This document shows positions 51,401 to 64,000 of a DNA stretch of 64,000 bases, piece by piece (the first letter of the stretch is position 1; every line of letters begins with the position of its first letter). The notes beneath the pieces are model-generated. The model was not told the DNA's origin. It searched no databases and worked only from the letters and a program-made list of their open reading frames with translations. This stretch comes from Persicaria tinctoria (Eukaryota > Streptophyta > Magnoliopsida > Caryophyllales > Polygonaceae), in contig JBANSL010000004.1 of NCBI GenBank assembly GCA_037127255.1, positions 85,146,627 through 85,210,626 on the forward strand. The letters are read 5' to 3'. A program made the translations under genes and the position numbers.

Positions 51401-53209
51401 GAACCCGGGATGCCATGGAAAGCCTTGAAGGGACTTGTAAGGTTGTCAGTTCCGGGTCGGGATGAGCACTTGCTAGAGGGACTGCAGTACCTCAAGTCCC
51501 TTGAAAGTTTAGAAATTGAAAATTGGATAGAAGAGGATGTGTATGATTATATAAATTTGAAAGACCAGGAATGGAGTGATGATGAAACTTTGAAAGACGA
51601 GGAAGTGGGTGATGAAGAAACTTTGAAAGATGAGGAAGTGGGTGATGAAGAAAATTCGGAAGACGAGGAATGGAGTGATGATGAAACTGAGGAAGGGGGT
51701 GATGAAGAAAACTTGGAAGACGAGGAAGTGGCTCATCCTGAAGAATTGCGAAATCTTAAGAGACTCGAAATTGGGTTTGGAAAGAGGACAGCTCACTTGC
51801 CTACATTTATTCAATATCAATACCTTCCTTCCTTGAAATCTTTGAAGATTATGTATTGCAAGAAGTTATATTTGGGATGGAAATCCCTTTTAAGTAGGAA
51901 GCTTGTCCAGTTGGAATTCGATGAAGTGAAGAAAGTGATCGATGTTGAAGAAGACAATGCGGTGGAACAACAAAGCCACTTAGACTATCTCTATCTAGGC
52001 GAAGCGGTCGGTATTCCTAATCATTACAGTATTAATTTAATTTTCTTTGACTTCTCATTAAATTTATCCATGTTTAAAATTATACTATAGTTTTTCATAC
52101 AATATAATATTTTTCCATAATAAAGTCTTTTTTCTTCTTGTCTAAAATTAAAATATTTTTAAACAATGTAATTAATTCAATTTTTTTTAATAAAGTTAAT
52201 ATTAACTATACAATATTATTTCATTCAATATTAATCTTGATTCGTTTTTGAAAATGCAAATGGCAGTTTTTTAGTTTATAAAGCAATAATTTCTTGTAAT
52301 ATATTATTTTCTTGATAATTTTTATGCGTTAGTTTAATTATAAATTCATGCAATAATAATATATTTTTAAAAAATAAAATTGAAAGGATAATTAAAAGAA
52401 AATTAAACTCGGTTCAAAAGTCAAATAGAACTTAATGAACTCGGTTTTGGTATAAAAAAATGACCTATTTGACTGTTTCACGTTGTTTTTCAATGCCAAA
52501 TTAAATTAATTAAAGTCAAATACAGTAGAATTTAATGAACCAGGTTTTTCAATACAGTACTCATTTGTCCAAAGTTGTTTTTTTAAATACGTACCCATCT
52601 GTTAAATTATTTATTCCATTAATGGATCCTATATAGTGCTCATTAATGGAGAACGCACAGGAAGCAGAATGGTTAAACGACGTGCCCTGGAATTCCCTTT
52701 CATCATCTCTTCACTACTTAGTACTTTTGGGAATAGAAGGAATAGAGCAATTACCTAACGGAATCCAAAATCTCACCTCCTTGCAATGTCTAAAGATTTG
52801 GGGATGTGAGAAATTGAGATCACTCCCTGATTGGATTCCCAACCTCACCTCTCTCGGACAACTTGAAATTGGGAATTACTATGCGGATCAATTGGAAAAC
52901 AGATGCAAAGAAGGGGGAGAGGACTGGCATCTCATTCAACACATCCCTGAAAAGGAAATAATGGAAAGGTAAATGGAATCCTACAAAAATTGCTGAACTT
53001 ATATTAATTACTTGTCCCATGCCAGCTAGCTTGTGGCTTCTTGTAGTAATTAATTAATCATCTTCATGTTGTTGGAAATTTAATTGCGCAGTATTTATAG
53101 CATATCAGATGGCGAATTGGAGGAGGAGGAAGAAGAGGATGAGGGAAGCAGAAAAAAGGGAGGGTGTGGCGGCCTCTCTCTCTCCAAATTCAAGCGCATA
53201 TTCCACTAA
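48491..53209 (+). CDS. CC-NB-ARC-LRR disease resistance protein (CNL), three exons
   Basis: Exons 48491-52006, 52661-52968 and 53092-53209 join in phase to about 1313 aa. The upstream ATG at 48284 adds 69 residues unlike any NLR; MTEAAALASIAKAAL (48491) is the family-type start. Coiled coil 1-170 with MYDAEDLFD; NB-ARC with P-loop GFGGLGKTT (~202), LLILDDLW (~277), GSKVIVTTRS (~303), KVPLA in place of GLPLA (~370), CFAYCSLFPKGY and MHD (~508). LRRs start near 590. An acidic repeat insert (~1026-1085) interrupts the LRRs. Exon 2 adds TSLQCLKIWGCEKLRSLPDW-type LRRs and exon 3 an acidic/basic tail ending KFKRIFH. It is a cytosolic immune receptor by family. The exon 2 acceptor could instead be at 52637 (also in phase). 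Confidence 0.9.
51568..51745 (+). repeat. Acidic minisatellite inside the NLR LRR region
   Basis: Units of GAAACTTTGAAAGACGAGGAAGTGGGTGAT-like sequence (about 33-36 bp) are repeated 4-5 times, encoding ETLKDEEVGDE and variants (EEWSDDET, ENLEDEE). The insert is in frame between two recognisable LRR segments. Confidence 0.85.
52007..52660 (+). other. NLR intron 1
   Basis: Very AT-rich. The exon 1 frame runs into it and stops at 52090 (SLNLSMFKIIL). Retention of this intron would give a receptor lacking the last LRRs. Donor GTCGGT (52007) is weak; GTATTC at 52011 is an alternative with a different phase. Confidence 0.55.
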
Positions 53210-53858
53210 CTTGTCCCTTTGCTTACTCTGATTGCAAGCTTTTCTATTGCTTCTGATATAATAAATCACTTGGATCTGTATGGTATGAGCCTCTCACCAG
53301 AGGGGAGGAAGACAAACTATCCGCGCAAAGACTCTATATATAACTGTGTCTCCACTAGTAAGAATCCCATGTTACATTCAACCGGCCTATATTTGTAGTC
53401 AAACCAGTCCACAATTGTCTTAACATTTTATATCCTTTGTTGTATTGTAGGCAGGTTACGTTGATCCTGGAAGGGTTAACCTGCTCAAGGGGTTTCATGA
53501 CACCTGCAGGATGATCAACTTCTATATCTATAGGACATGCCTACTAGAAAAGAAGTCGATTAAGGGAGTCAATGTCATATAGGCTATTTCTGTTGAGATT
53601 ATTGTAAACCTCGCCCAAGTCGACCCTCAAGAGGTGATTTCTGTTGAGCAGGTTAGATGCTCAATTGCTCATGCATCCACAGCTATTTCTTAGATCGATG
53701 TTCCTGACAAGGCTAACAACGATGTATCTGTCAATGATGGTAGCTGTCGCCTATTATTGGGTCACATTAATTAATTTGTATGCACGTACTTCAAATTGAG
53801 GAGTGTCAATAAAGTGAAAGCTCTAGAGTCTTAACTATGTTTTCATGACAAAAATACT

Positions 53859-53860
<2 letters not shown>
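53210..53860 (+). other. NLR 3' flank with an unassigned coding-like remnant
   Basis: After TTGTATTGTAG near 53450 the plus strand reads AGYVDPGRVNLLKGFHDTC, then after a stop AISVEIIVNLAQVDPQEVIS. This looks like old coding sequence but I do not recognise the family. Confidence 0.25.

Positions 53861-53894
<34 letters not shown>
53861..53894. repeat. (TA)n microsatellite
   Basis: About 17 TA units. Confidence 0.95.
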
Positions 53895-53897
<3 letters not shown>

Positions 53898-55780
53898 ATA
53901 TGATTGCTCGACACGTACTTTGGCTAACTGTATATTTGTTTGTCACCTTGTGATGTGTAGGTTGGTTGATAATAACAAAAAAACAAAAAAAATACGGTGC
54001 CATTTAGATTGAGGGCTCATGATCGAGTTGTGTCCTTGCAAATGAGTTGAAAACAAGCTAGTGAGCACAAGAACGTTGCTGTGATGGAGAACCGTCTACG
54101 GAGCTATTGGGGGTGGAGTATTAGGCTGGTTGTTGGATGTTGGTTGATCACAAATTAGATCATCTGGATCTTTACACAAGGCACCTAAATAAATCAGGGC
54201 TATGGCATTATCACTTTGAGCCCAATTAATGGGTTTAAGGACTTAATGTATAGCTCACATTGTTTTCACTAACATTTTATTTTTCCTTTAGACAATAATC
54301 AGTATGGCCAGTTCACATTATAAGAAGTCATTTCCAGGACTTCTTATGTTACACTATAAGAATTAAGAAGTGACTTCCTGGACTGTGTTGGTGCTGCACT
54401 CGCTTTTGGATCCTGAAAATTCATGCATTTGAATGTTGTGCAACTTCAATAGCTTATGGTTGATGAATCAATATGGTTAGTTCTCCGGCCTAGTTCCCCT
54501 TTATCACTATTAAGATTGTGTACTTTAATATATATATATATATAGCTTCTCTGGTAACTCACTTAATTTATTGCAATGAATTGAGTGGACGTGTTGTCAG
54601 TTGATACCTTTAACCATCAAAATTGCAATGAAGGTGGAACTCACATCATAGACTACTATCATCTCCCTCAAATACTAGGGGCCGGGAATGCACAGGGTTG
54701 TGAGAACAAATCTCCGTTTTGTATTCCACATCTCTAAATTTGGGATTTCAGGCACATCACAACATTTCATGTTAAGAGCATCAGAGGCAAGAACAATGTT
54801 TGAGGCTTAGCACTAGCAACTCCTTACTATCATCTCCAGTAAGGAAAGCGGAAACAGTTGGCTTCATTTCTGATATTTTCAAAGCCAAGCACTTTGTTTT
54901 GTATATATTGACCATTTTGCAAATTTTGGTGTGTTGAATTAGATCTGAAAAATAATGTGGGGATAATTGCAATACTCGGGAGTCAGGACAAAGGTATTCA
55001 TCGAGGCAGGGCTGACTGTCAACATGATCTGGTAAATTTCTCAAAGTACACCCATTAAATTTGCCATTGTAAATTTGTAATTTGATAAGCATCTATTTAA
55101 CATGTTCAAACTGTCTCTTACCAACTCTTCTTGTAGATTCCCTCCAGTTATGCTTTGCAGGCTCCCACATAGTCTCAAGAGTAGCCCTCAACATTGCCAT
55201 AAGCAAGATCGTGTATTCCCTCTTTTTGACTCTGTTGGTGCTGTGCATACTTCTTGGAAAGGTGATTCTTGTTCCCTCTTTTTCGATCTTTTTTCGTGAT
55301 AGCCTTGAAGATTGTAAACTCGGGATTTTGATTCAAATTTTGTTTCATTTTACCAGCAAAGAGAGGCCTCCTTTAACATTCTCCACGTTGTTCCAATTTT
55401 TCCTACTCGCCCTTCTCGGGTAAGCACTAAGTACTGGTGTCTCCATTTCCGCTTCTTCATTTGAGAGAGTTTTTGTTGATATAAGCGTTTGTTTTTTAGA
55501 ACAGGATCACATGAACCCAAGGTTTCTACACCCTTGGCTTGTATTATTCATCTCCAACTTTTGCATCCGCGATGCAGAATTCAGTCCTTGCAATCACTTT
55601 TCTGTTGGCAATTGCCCTCAGGTGAGACGACGCTCACATGCAAGTTCATTAATCATATGAAAAAATGGCCAAGAAATGCTCATGAGCACAACTTGATGTG
55701 TTTCTTCATGTTTGTTTAAGGATTGAGCATGCGAATATACTGACAAGAGGTGGGTTAGCGAAAGTGATTGAGCCCTCATG
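53895..55780. other. Intergenic / decayed repeat DNA
   Basis: No gene recognised. Short ORFs on both strands (54781-55092 -, 55082-55423 +, 55489-55719 +) have no recognisable motif. CAGGACTTCTTA/TAAGAAGTC inverted words at 54320-54390 suggest a small palindromic repeat. Confidence 0.3.
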
Positions 55781-56160
55781 TGAGATTGAAGAAGTCTTTG
55801 TCACTTTGTCTACTACGCAGAGGCAGAGCACATGAAGTTGACATAAGCTGTTAAGGAGGGAATATGGCTTAAGAGATTGCTCAATGATCTAGGCCTACAT
55901 TAGGATCATGTTCTAGTGTATTGTGACAGCCTAAGTGCAATATTTTTAACTAAGGATCAAGTCCATCATGAGCAGAAGAAGCACATTGATGTCAGGTATC
56001 ATTTTCTGAGGAATGAGAAGAGAATCAAGGTGAAGAGGGTGGGAACAAATGATAATCTCATTGATATGTTCACCAAGCCAGTCTCGGAAAGCAACTTCCA
56101 ACACTGTTTGGACTTGGTTAATATCACAAGCCGTTACGTTGTCCTTCGGGGGCAAGTCTG
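55781..56160 (+). pseudogene. Copia RNase H remnant
   Basis: The frame reads YYAEAEHMKLT, stop, AVKEGIWLKRLLNDLGLH, stop, then VYCDSLSAIFLTKDQVHH and KKHIDVRYHFLR..NLIDMFTKPV. These are the C-terminal RNase H and tail of a Copia polyprotein. Two in-frame stops make it dead. Confidence 0.82.
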
Positions 56161-56255
56161 AGTCCTCTTTGGGGGACAAATCTGAGGCAAAGAGAACTTC
56201 TGACACTTGTCATGGTGCGTCTGTTTCTTAAAGGATTCAAGTCAAGGTAGAGATT

Positions 56256-56493
56256 TGTTAATATGCCTTAAATTTGGGCATATTATTTGTTTCGGACTTA
56301 GGCTCATAGTCTAACTAGGGTTTCATAAGTCCCTATACTTACTCATGAAACACCACAATTTGTAACCCTAGTTTCTTCTTAGCTTCCATAATAAAGAATC
56401 ATACTCCTCTGCCCGTGAACGTAGGTAACACACCGTTGCCGAACCACATAAATCTCTGTGTCTTTCTTTTATATTATCATTCTCGTTACAACA
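56256..56493 (+). repeat. 3' LTR of the truncated Copia element
   Basis: Begins TGTTAATATGCC just after the purine-rich CAAGGTAGAGATT and ends CTCGTTACAACA, about 238 bp. It sits where a 3' LTR is expected relative to the RNase H remnant. The 5' half of the element is missing. Confidence 0.65.
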
Positions 56494-57086
56494 AATGGTA
56501 CAAAAGAAACCAGAGTGTATAATGTGTTTGGGAAAACGAATATCTAACACTCGATTTCGTGTTCGACTCGGATGGACAAATTCTCCTTACAAATGAAGAT
56601 TTTTATTAATATATAAAAGTTTTTGTACAACCCACACAATACAAGACTCTCACTCACCAACCTTACTCGAGATGGACCACTCACCCTAACCGACTCCCAC
56701 TCGCAAACTCACACTCTTGCACTTGACTCTCGTTACTCACTCCTTACACACTCTCTTAGGAGGACTACTCACAACTCCACACCAAAATGATTGCATAAGG
56801 CCATGTTTAAAGGCCTAACACCACCGACCTATACTCGCTACATATCTAGCCTTTTCCAGCCGATTCACCTATAATTTATTATTATAAAACCTGGAGTGTT
56901 CTAATCAATCACAATGCCGAAGAGAGACAAGGAACCAATCTCTTCCTTTTCAAGCAATGTTTGGCGAATATACAAAATTAATCAAGAGACTTGCATATAT
57001 GGCACTGCAAAATATTGATTACATAAATGCCCTGCATTCTAATTGCATATGGAGTCGAGTTACTTGTGAATAGATCTGCAGAAAAA
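56494..57086. other. Intergenic, 3' flank of the exonuclease gene
   Basis: CACTC/ACTC-rich sequence at 56650-56780 looks repeat-derived. From about 56992 it is the flank that was duplicated to 25187. Confidence 0.35.
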
Positions 57087-60000
57087 TTAAGATTTGAGTT
57101 TTTGCTTGGCCAGGTTCTTCCACAAATAAAGTGCTCTTTTGATTATTGGATCGGCAGAAAAGCCTTCAGCGTATGCACCCATCGCTGTTAATAAGCTTGT
57201 GAACTTCTCCCCATTGTCCTGCACAAACCAAAAGAACATTGCGAAAATTGCATTATCCTCAACAGAACGCAGAACATCATAAATGGTGATCATCTCTAAA
57301 TTACCACTGTTGAGAATAAAAACAGCCAAGAGCTCATCCGAAACAACGAACAAATGTGAGACTTGAAAAAGGAAGCCGCACATATATCTCAACAAGATGC
57401 TAACGATAATTGTTTATTCATTATTCACAGCCCAGAGGAGTGATCACAAGCCACAACATACATAACCATTGTCGGATACTTTTGTTCAAGTGCCGCATAC
57501 ATTTCTCCATTTCACATGTAACATCAAGTGCTGCTTACATTTCTCTATTTCTTTTATCCTTTATGAAGTATTAAAATATTGAATTCCTATATGCTTAATA
57601 ACGTTTTCTGTTATTAGTGTATTGCCCTCATCTTCCAAAAGGGGGGACAGAGCAATGCCATATTTTAGGGTAGGTGACCAAACGAAAGGTTAGGGTAACA
57701 CAGAATTATACTAACCTCAGGTAACTGAAATATGAGGTCTTCAGTAGCAAAGGGGACCATATAGGGTGGAAGATCACATCGCAACATTACCTGCAAAAGC
57801 TCCGCTCTTCAACACAAGGGATAGTGCTTTCCAAATGATGCCGAAATACAAGAATGAACAGAAGATAGACTTACCAGATTTTTGCTCAGTAAAGCCATAT
57901 CAGCATCCTTTTTAATGGCCTGAAAAACAAACCACAGTTTGAGAAAAGTGAACAAGTAATAGTGTCCCCATTTACTACAGTATGCAATGGCATCTGTAAG
58001 AGTAACATTAGTAAAATTACAGCCAAAAAAGTGGTCAACTAAACAAAGGGTTGATATCTACATTCTCACTACATCATAGTCTAATATTTTGATAATTGAA
58101 TAAAAATAAAATACAAATACAAATAAAAGACACTCTTGACCTGTTGGGATTGACCAAAACAACTATATAGAATTATACAGTAACAATTACCTCTCTGATA
58201 TGGTCTGGTTGAACCTTGTCAACGTTTGTCAGTAGCTTCTCCAGTGAACCAAACTCGGTAATCAACCTTACAGCATGCACATCTCCAATTCCTGACACTC
58301 CTGCACTAAAGAATTATACATACGCTGCACTAAATATGTTTATTAACTCTATGAATATCATTTACCACGTGAAGAAAAACAATAAGATATTATCAAAGAC
58401 TTAAATAAAGAAGTAGCATCTTGTATAATTATTGAGAATCCTGCACTTTAAAAAAAATCACGCTTCAATTTGTCTTTGATAACTAATTGCCGTGATCCTT
58501 TTTAGGTTTCACAGTGAAGCTTGGCAAGTGAATAAAAATGAATATCAAAAAATTATCTAGGAGTCTAGGATAGGAGAAAATTAGACACAAATTTGGGTGG
58601 GAGTGTGGGACAACCCATGGGACTTGATATGGTGAGTAAGAACCAGAAACAATATGTGAAGTTCAATGGCCATTGTAGAATGGAAAAATGAAAGAAAATC
58701 AAGTGCAATATAAGATGGCAAAATTGGATATATATACCCATAAAAACTTCATTAATTGGGTATATACCCATCAAAACTTCAAAATTGGTTTAACCCTAGT
58801 CAGATACAATTGGGTAGAATAAAACCCAGTTTGGTTTAACCCTAGTCAGATACAATTCCGCATCATTTTAGGAAGTTGAGCTTCTCAAGTTGCTCATGAA
58901 TATCGATTATTTGACTGGTCATCAACTAAACCTTCATTTTTACCATGCTACACTGGCTGAAAGAAAAAACTTGCAAATTACTGAGTTCTTTTTTTTTTTA
59001 AGAGTGACTGGGTTCTTGAATACGTGCAACAGCATTCTTCTTTCGTAATTTTCAAGGCTCCCAATGATATTTAACTCTAGGCGAAATTTGGGTTGAGGCT
59101 TTGATATAAATTGATCACTATTGGCATACTGTCACTTCAAAGCATATAAATAAATAACCTGGAATGTTGTCACTTTTGTCTCCAGCAAGTGCAGCCACGT
59201 CAACAAACTGATTAGGTAGTAGAGATCCAAATTTACCCGCGAATTCCTCCAATCCAAACGATATCATCCTGTCCAGGGAGTGGGGATGGTCAACTACAAG
59301 CATATGTAAAAGTAAAATCACTCTCTAATAATAACACAAGGACCAATTTAGTTTCCAAATATAGTGGCAGGACACAATTTTTTACTTGGTAAAATTAGAG
59401 CAAACGCTACTAGGTAGCAAGCAAATTTACCTGACTTGGGAGATGCTGTTATAATAGCATCAGTTTCTAATACTATAACTAGCTTAGCTAAAGAACCTTG
59501 TGTGAACGTGAAGGGAAAAAAATGGCTGCATTTCTGTGACTGTGATTCTGTTTTATTAAAAATAAGTTAGGAAATATCACTAGCACCAGGATGGTTTCTT
59601 CAACACCATCTTTCAAAAACCCATTCATGGGTACCTTGAGGATTGCAACATACAGTTCAAACTCAGTAAAGTGCTTAAAAACTTAACAAGAATTTCAATC
59701 CCAAAAATACAAGGAAACTTTTGCCCCACTTAAAAAATACTTAAATATATATGCCCCTTTGTACATGGCAGAATCAAAGATGACAAAAACTGTTGGTAAC
59801 TTATAGCAATAGTTGCATGATAAAATTTTACTTGCCAGGTTCCACTAATATCCTAAACATGTTTTCATTGGCAAAAGTATCTTGTCTGCATATCATTATG
59901 TCATGTCCAAGTCCACAACACATGCTCAGCTGGGGAAATTAAGTAAACTAGAAAATAGAATGAAAGTCCATAGCATAAATGAAGAGAAAGCAGGTCTAAC

Positions 60001-63000
60001 AAGTAACAAGTACTCATAAATATCTACACGCAATACTTACTCATGTCCACGGGGTGCAATTCTTAGAAGACGCAGGGACGGGGATAAAATCTGAAAGAAA
60101 TCTTTATCAGGAGAGACAACTCGAACCTACCACAGAGTACTGATTAGAATTAGGATACCAAGCTTTGATGAAAATAAAACATAGCTAAAATTCACTGTAA
60201 TAAAGAATAAACATTATCCAAACTATCGAGAATGAAGGACTTTTGTACAAGGAACAAAACTGATAAGACACACAGAAGAATAAAAAGTAATAAGAGCTCA
60301 ATTGGATTCATCATCTTCAAACTAACATCTTGACATTGACATAGAAACTCATTTTCTTTTATCACTTGAGAAATTCCCCCCATCTTGTAAATTTGTTAAG
60401 GGTCCAATTATGACGAGACTGTAGTCATTTTAAGAACCATTGAGGATCTGATGACTATCGGCGGAAATTGAACAGTTCAATGGAATTCTAGAGAGGGTGC
60501 CAGGTTTCTAGTCAAACTAGCATTTTGTGGATATCGATTGTTAGTTTTATTATGTATTTCATGAAAGGACCCTATGCGTTCAATGATTGCAGAAGCTGTT
60601 TAACAGCATTGGCAGAGTTTTGGCTGCATTTGATATAGAAATCTCCCCAAATCAGTGTAGGCAAAAGTGTCCTGCACAAATGGGAACAGGGATCAAAGCA
60701 CCGTGATCTGTTGAGGATCACTAATTCATTACATATCCTAACTACATTATCTAGTAGAATCCCAAGCAAAATCTATCTTTTACTAGCTACAAAGGGTAAC
60801 ATCCTTTATTTTTTAACTCAAGTATTCAAGGGATTTAATTAGTTTGATTTTTTTAATAGTATTATGGAGTTTAAATGCAATCTCTAGAATTATTTTAGTA
60901 TTTGTTATACTTCCTACATATGTTTATTAATTTCCCTGGGGTACTGATCCCTAGTTCTACCAGAAGTTTTCGGTGCTTGTCCAGCATGGCAAGGTCATTA
61001 ATGATTAATCTATAGTTCTGTCAGAATTGAGATTACTGTAAAAAAAAATCAGCTTTTAGTTTATATTGAAGTTCAGACTGCGGAGAGTTTCCAAAATAAT
61101 CATAGACCTTGAGCTGCATCAGAATATTTATATTTTATAACCCTTCTAACTATATCTAACATCTTCCCAGGAAATGGAAAATTTAAAGTAAGGATATGCT
61201 TAATATAGACTGACAGTTATAACATGGACCAACATAAAGATAGTGTCAACTTTACAGAAATACCTTGTAACCAGCCTCGACACTTCTTATGGCCAAAGTT
61301 CCAATTACATCATCAGCTTCGACACCAGGGGCCTGATTTGCAAGAAGAGGCGCCATTAACGATCATATAGAACCTCTCAAAAATGAAGCCTATACTGGCG
61401 GCTTTTTACTAACTCTTAATACAACCCCATTTGGTAGAGAGAAAATTAATGGGAAGATTTGAACACTTGCTCACATCCAAGTATATTTTGCCGCAAAGTA
61501 AAATGTAAATATGAAATTGAGTCAAATAGCACGTTTTTATACATGCAAGAGGGTGCTAGGTGAGTATAAGAGCTATGGAGTGAAAAATCCAATGGGAGAA
61601 AATGAGAGGCGGGGGTGTGTCGTTTTATAGTTGAGCAAACTATAATTTAAATCTCTTGATTGTTGAGGCAACATAAATGCAATTGATTACCATTTTCATC
61701 TATTCATTTCCATTTACCAAGGCTAAGGGTGTGTTTCAGAATAAACGAGTTTTTATTTTGATTTATCTGTATCGAGAGAAAAAGCACTTGTAGAATTTTC
61801 AACAGGTTTAAAAATGAAAACTCATTTTTAAATTTCAACTAATTCATAAACCATCCACCAAAGACCAAAGATACCCTAACAAGTTACCTCAATGACTTTA
61901 ATTGACATGGCTTTGATGGATGCTTTCAAGTATTGAAGCCCCTGAACAACAGTATCAGGTGTAGGAGGACGATTGCTCTTATATAATGGATATAATGTGT
62001 GACGAAAATTCATGCCTGCACAATAACAAACAAATACATGCACACTGCAAAATTTCAGAAAAAACCTAGCATTAGATGCGTTAGCAGGGACAAACTCTTG
62101 AAGAAACTAAACAGCTTAATCCTCCCTTCCCTCCTTACAATATTTTGCTTCCTCAAAGTTTGAAACTTCCCTTTATAAGTGACAAAGATCGTGCTTGTCT
62201 GCCCACCAAAAAAAAAAGATCGTGCTTGTCCTTTTAGAAGTAGAAGCAATTTTGTCAAATTTACAAGACTGCTTCTTATCAACAACCATGTGTGTTCTCA
62301 TGCTACATTCTAATTGTTGGAAGGGTAAAATCTATTTCATATTGTCAATCTTACAGGAAATGGCAAAAAATGTGAATAATACACAAAAAATAAATGATCA
62401 TTATGAAATATAATTGAAAGGAAAGACTAGAAACAGAATGCCAAAGGACAAACAGAAGTTTTGAATTTGCAACAATAAGGTAACCTAATTGAACATGGGG
62501 CCAATGACACACTAGCAAAGGGAAAACTTAGTAACTAATTGGTCATGGATTCGACAGGCCGTGATAGAGCATCAACCAAAATAAGATGATCTTAATTCCT
62601 TTAGTAAATTGGAAAGGCACGAAAGGTAGATAACTTTTAGTATGAGCTGATGACTACTTTTCTTGACTGATTCTCCCTCCCGTCCTCCCCTCATTTAAAC
62701 AAAAGTTACTGCTGCACTCAGAATTCAAGAACCATGTGATATAAAGTTTGCAAAGCCAACCAGCTCCTCTTGGACCTTCAAATCAACTTGTTCTCACAGA
62801 CCTAGATTTTGGTCCTCACGGGTGTCTTAGGCTTTATAGATGTACATTCAATGAGCAATAAGACAATATATGAAATACAAGAACGCTGAACAGCCAAGTT
62901 TTAGATTTTATTTTATTATAGTCGCGAAATTCCAGGAAAAATATCAAACCCAATCCCTAGACCCCCACGTTCATAGCCCTCTCTTATATTATAAATTGGA

Positions 63001-64000
63001 AGTCAAAGCATACCTTTTGCTGTAAAAACTTGTTTTGATGAAATAGAAGTTTGACGAAATGGCATTCCTGAAACAGAAAAGCTTTCTCCATCATACGATG
63101 ACTAATCTCTCCAGCTTGGGGGGGAGAATGCAATACCAAAAATAGTTGAAAGGTATGGAAAGCAAAATTATCAAATATCAAACATCTGTAACTTACATAT
63201 CACATTATTTATGCAATTGGAAACCACATATTAGATCCCCATGAAGATAACTAAGTAGAAAAGAAGTTGAAACAAGCAAGGAAACATACTTTTGGAAACT
63301 AAAACTTCCAAATTATAGGTACAGAGAGCTGCATGCTTTTTAAATGAAAACTCATATGGGAGGAAATATGTACATGAAATAAGTTTTGCTTAAGCAGAGC
63401 CTCACCATCATGGTCAAACACCACCTGCAGGGAAGCCATTACAAATCATAGTCAGCAACAATTATTTTGAATGGCCAAAAAAAATCATAAAAGGCAGCAA
63501 GATTGTAGGACAACCAATTGAGCACACAGTATTGAGTGACTAGCAAGGCTTTGAATCTAGTACTTTCCAATACAATTCTTCAGGTTTTTCCAATTTTAGC
63601 CAAATTCCTATACATCACAATTTAACCACAAGTCCACAACCACAACCAATAGAATGCAATTAGAAAATATAATAAACTAAGTTCTTCTAACAACGAATAT
63701 CGTTTGATATTAGGCTCATGCCAAATTCTTCAAGCAAGATGCATCAATAAACAGAGGGAAACAAAAGGTTAAACCGAACTCATTATTGCCTTTTACCTCT
63801 AATAAATTAAAGGACGGAAAAATATATGGACAGCGTTTCAGGGTTGAAGAAAGCAATATAAAATAAGAAGGAAGGACTTAGTTCCCAGTCATAAGAATCA
63901 TACCGCTACATGTGTAGGGATGAACTCCAGTACATCAATAATCTGCACAAAATAAGAAGAAAAAGGAACTGTCATTTCAAAACTTAACTTATATCGTAAA
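57087..64000 (-). CDS. Organellar-type 5'-3' exonuclease (PolI-like FEN domain), 5' end outside window
   Basis: Eleven minus-strand exons join in phase: 63942-63904 (IIDVLEFIPTHVA), 63424-63406 (VVFDHDG), 63067-63014, 62015-61888 (MNFRHTLYPLYKSNRPPTPD), 61332-61264 (APGVEADDVIGTLAI), 60126-60041 (VVSPDKDFFQILSP), 59268-59159 (DVAALAGDKSDNIPG), 58300-58191 (VSGIGDVHAVRLI), 57919-57875, 57790-57716 and 57218-57087 (stop). FDHDG, EADD, SPDKDF and GDKSDNIPG supply the metal-binding acids of the 5'-3' exonuclease domain, and GVSGIGDVHA the helix-3-turn-helix DNA-binding element. Plant homologues act in plastids and mitochondria, processing flaps in replication and repair. The N-terminus (transit peptide, first acids) is beyond 64000. 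The 3' half was duplicated to 25-36 kb. Confidence 0.9.

Overview
The window looks like nuclear DNA of a dicot plant. It has split genes with GT-AG introns and a CC-NB-ARC-LRR resistance gene. It also holds several classes of plant transposon: Ty1/Copia and Ty3/Gypsy LTR elements, Helitrons, and hAT, Mutator-like and CACTA DNA elements, plus a tRNA-like SINE. AT-rich intergenic DNA and TA/TATC microsatellites fill much of the rest. The species cannot be read from the sequence; an asterid is a guess. Only two host genes look functional: a complete three-exon NLR gene (48491-53209, +) and the 3' eleven exons of an organellar-type 5'-3' exonuclease gene (57087 to the window end, -). The rest is mobile DNA or broken gene pieces.

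Layout. 1-4758 is the inside and right end of a CACTA element carrying exon-like pieces. 5010-5470 is a decayed Copia RNase H fragment. 6031-8640 holds two Mutator-like (MULE) regions with gene-like sequence. 8640-11665 is the 5' part of a Gypsy-type element (LTR, tRNA-Asp-type primer site, gag-like ORF) interrupted by an 812-bp Helitron with exact A/T flanks. 11640-14952 has a GC-rich gene-like head, a tandem repeat and a second probable Helitron containing a perfect hAT MITE. Microsatellites follow. 15514-20004 is a full-length Copia element with unusual TA...CA LTR ends. 20663-25134 is a gag-only LTR element.

25187-36300 is an ancient partial copy of the exonuclease gene at 57-63 kb, now split by a short LTR-like repeat, a very young non-autonomous LTR element (25601-28408), a 4.1-kb mosaic of host-gene fragments (DOPA dioxygenase exon, thioredoxin y piece, SINE), a solo LTR (33606-34253) and a MULE MITE (35283-35820). 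36622-39540 has another MULE-like head, a palindromic MITE, a GGCATCA-rich repeat field and degraded coding fragments. 39542-47957 is a 3' fragment of a cullin gene split by a very young 7.66-kb Copia element (39937-47595) whose single polyprotein ORF lacks most of RNase H. 53210-57000 downstream of the NLR holds a truncated Copia 3' end and unassigned sequence.

The window can be ordered in time from its own paralogous copies: an old duplication of the exonuclease 3' half, then decay and insertions, then two insertions (25.6 kb and 39.9 kb) with near-identical LTRs. All four LTR elements that retain both LTRs lie on the minus strand. The host genes show no operon-like relation to each other. 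All similarity calls are from recognising motifs by eye; no database search was run.
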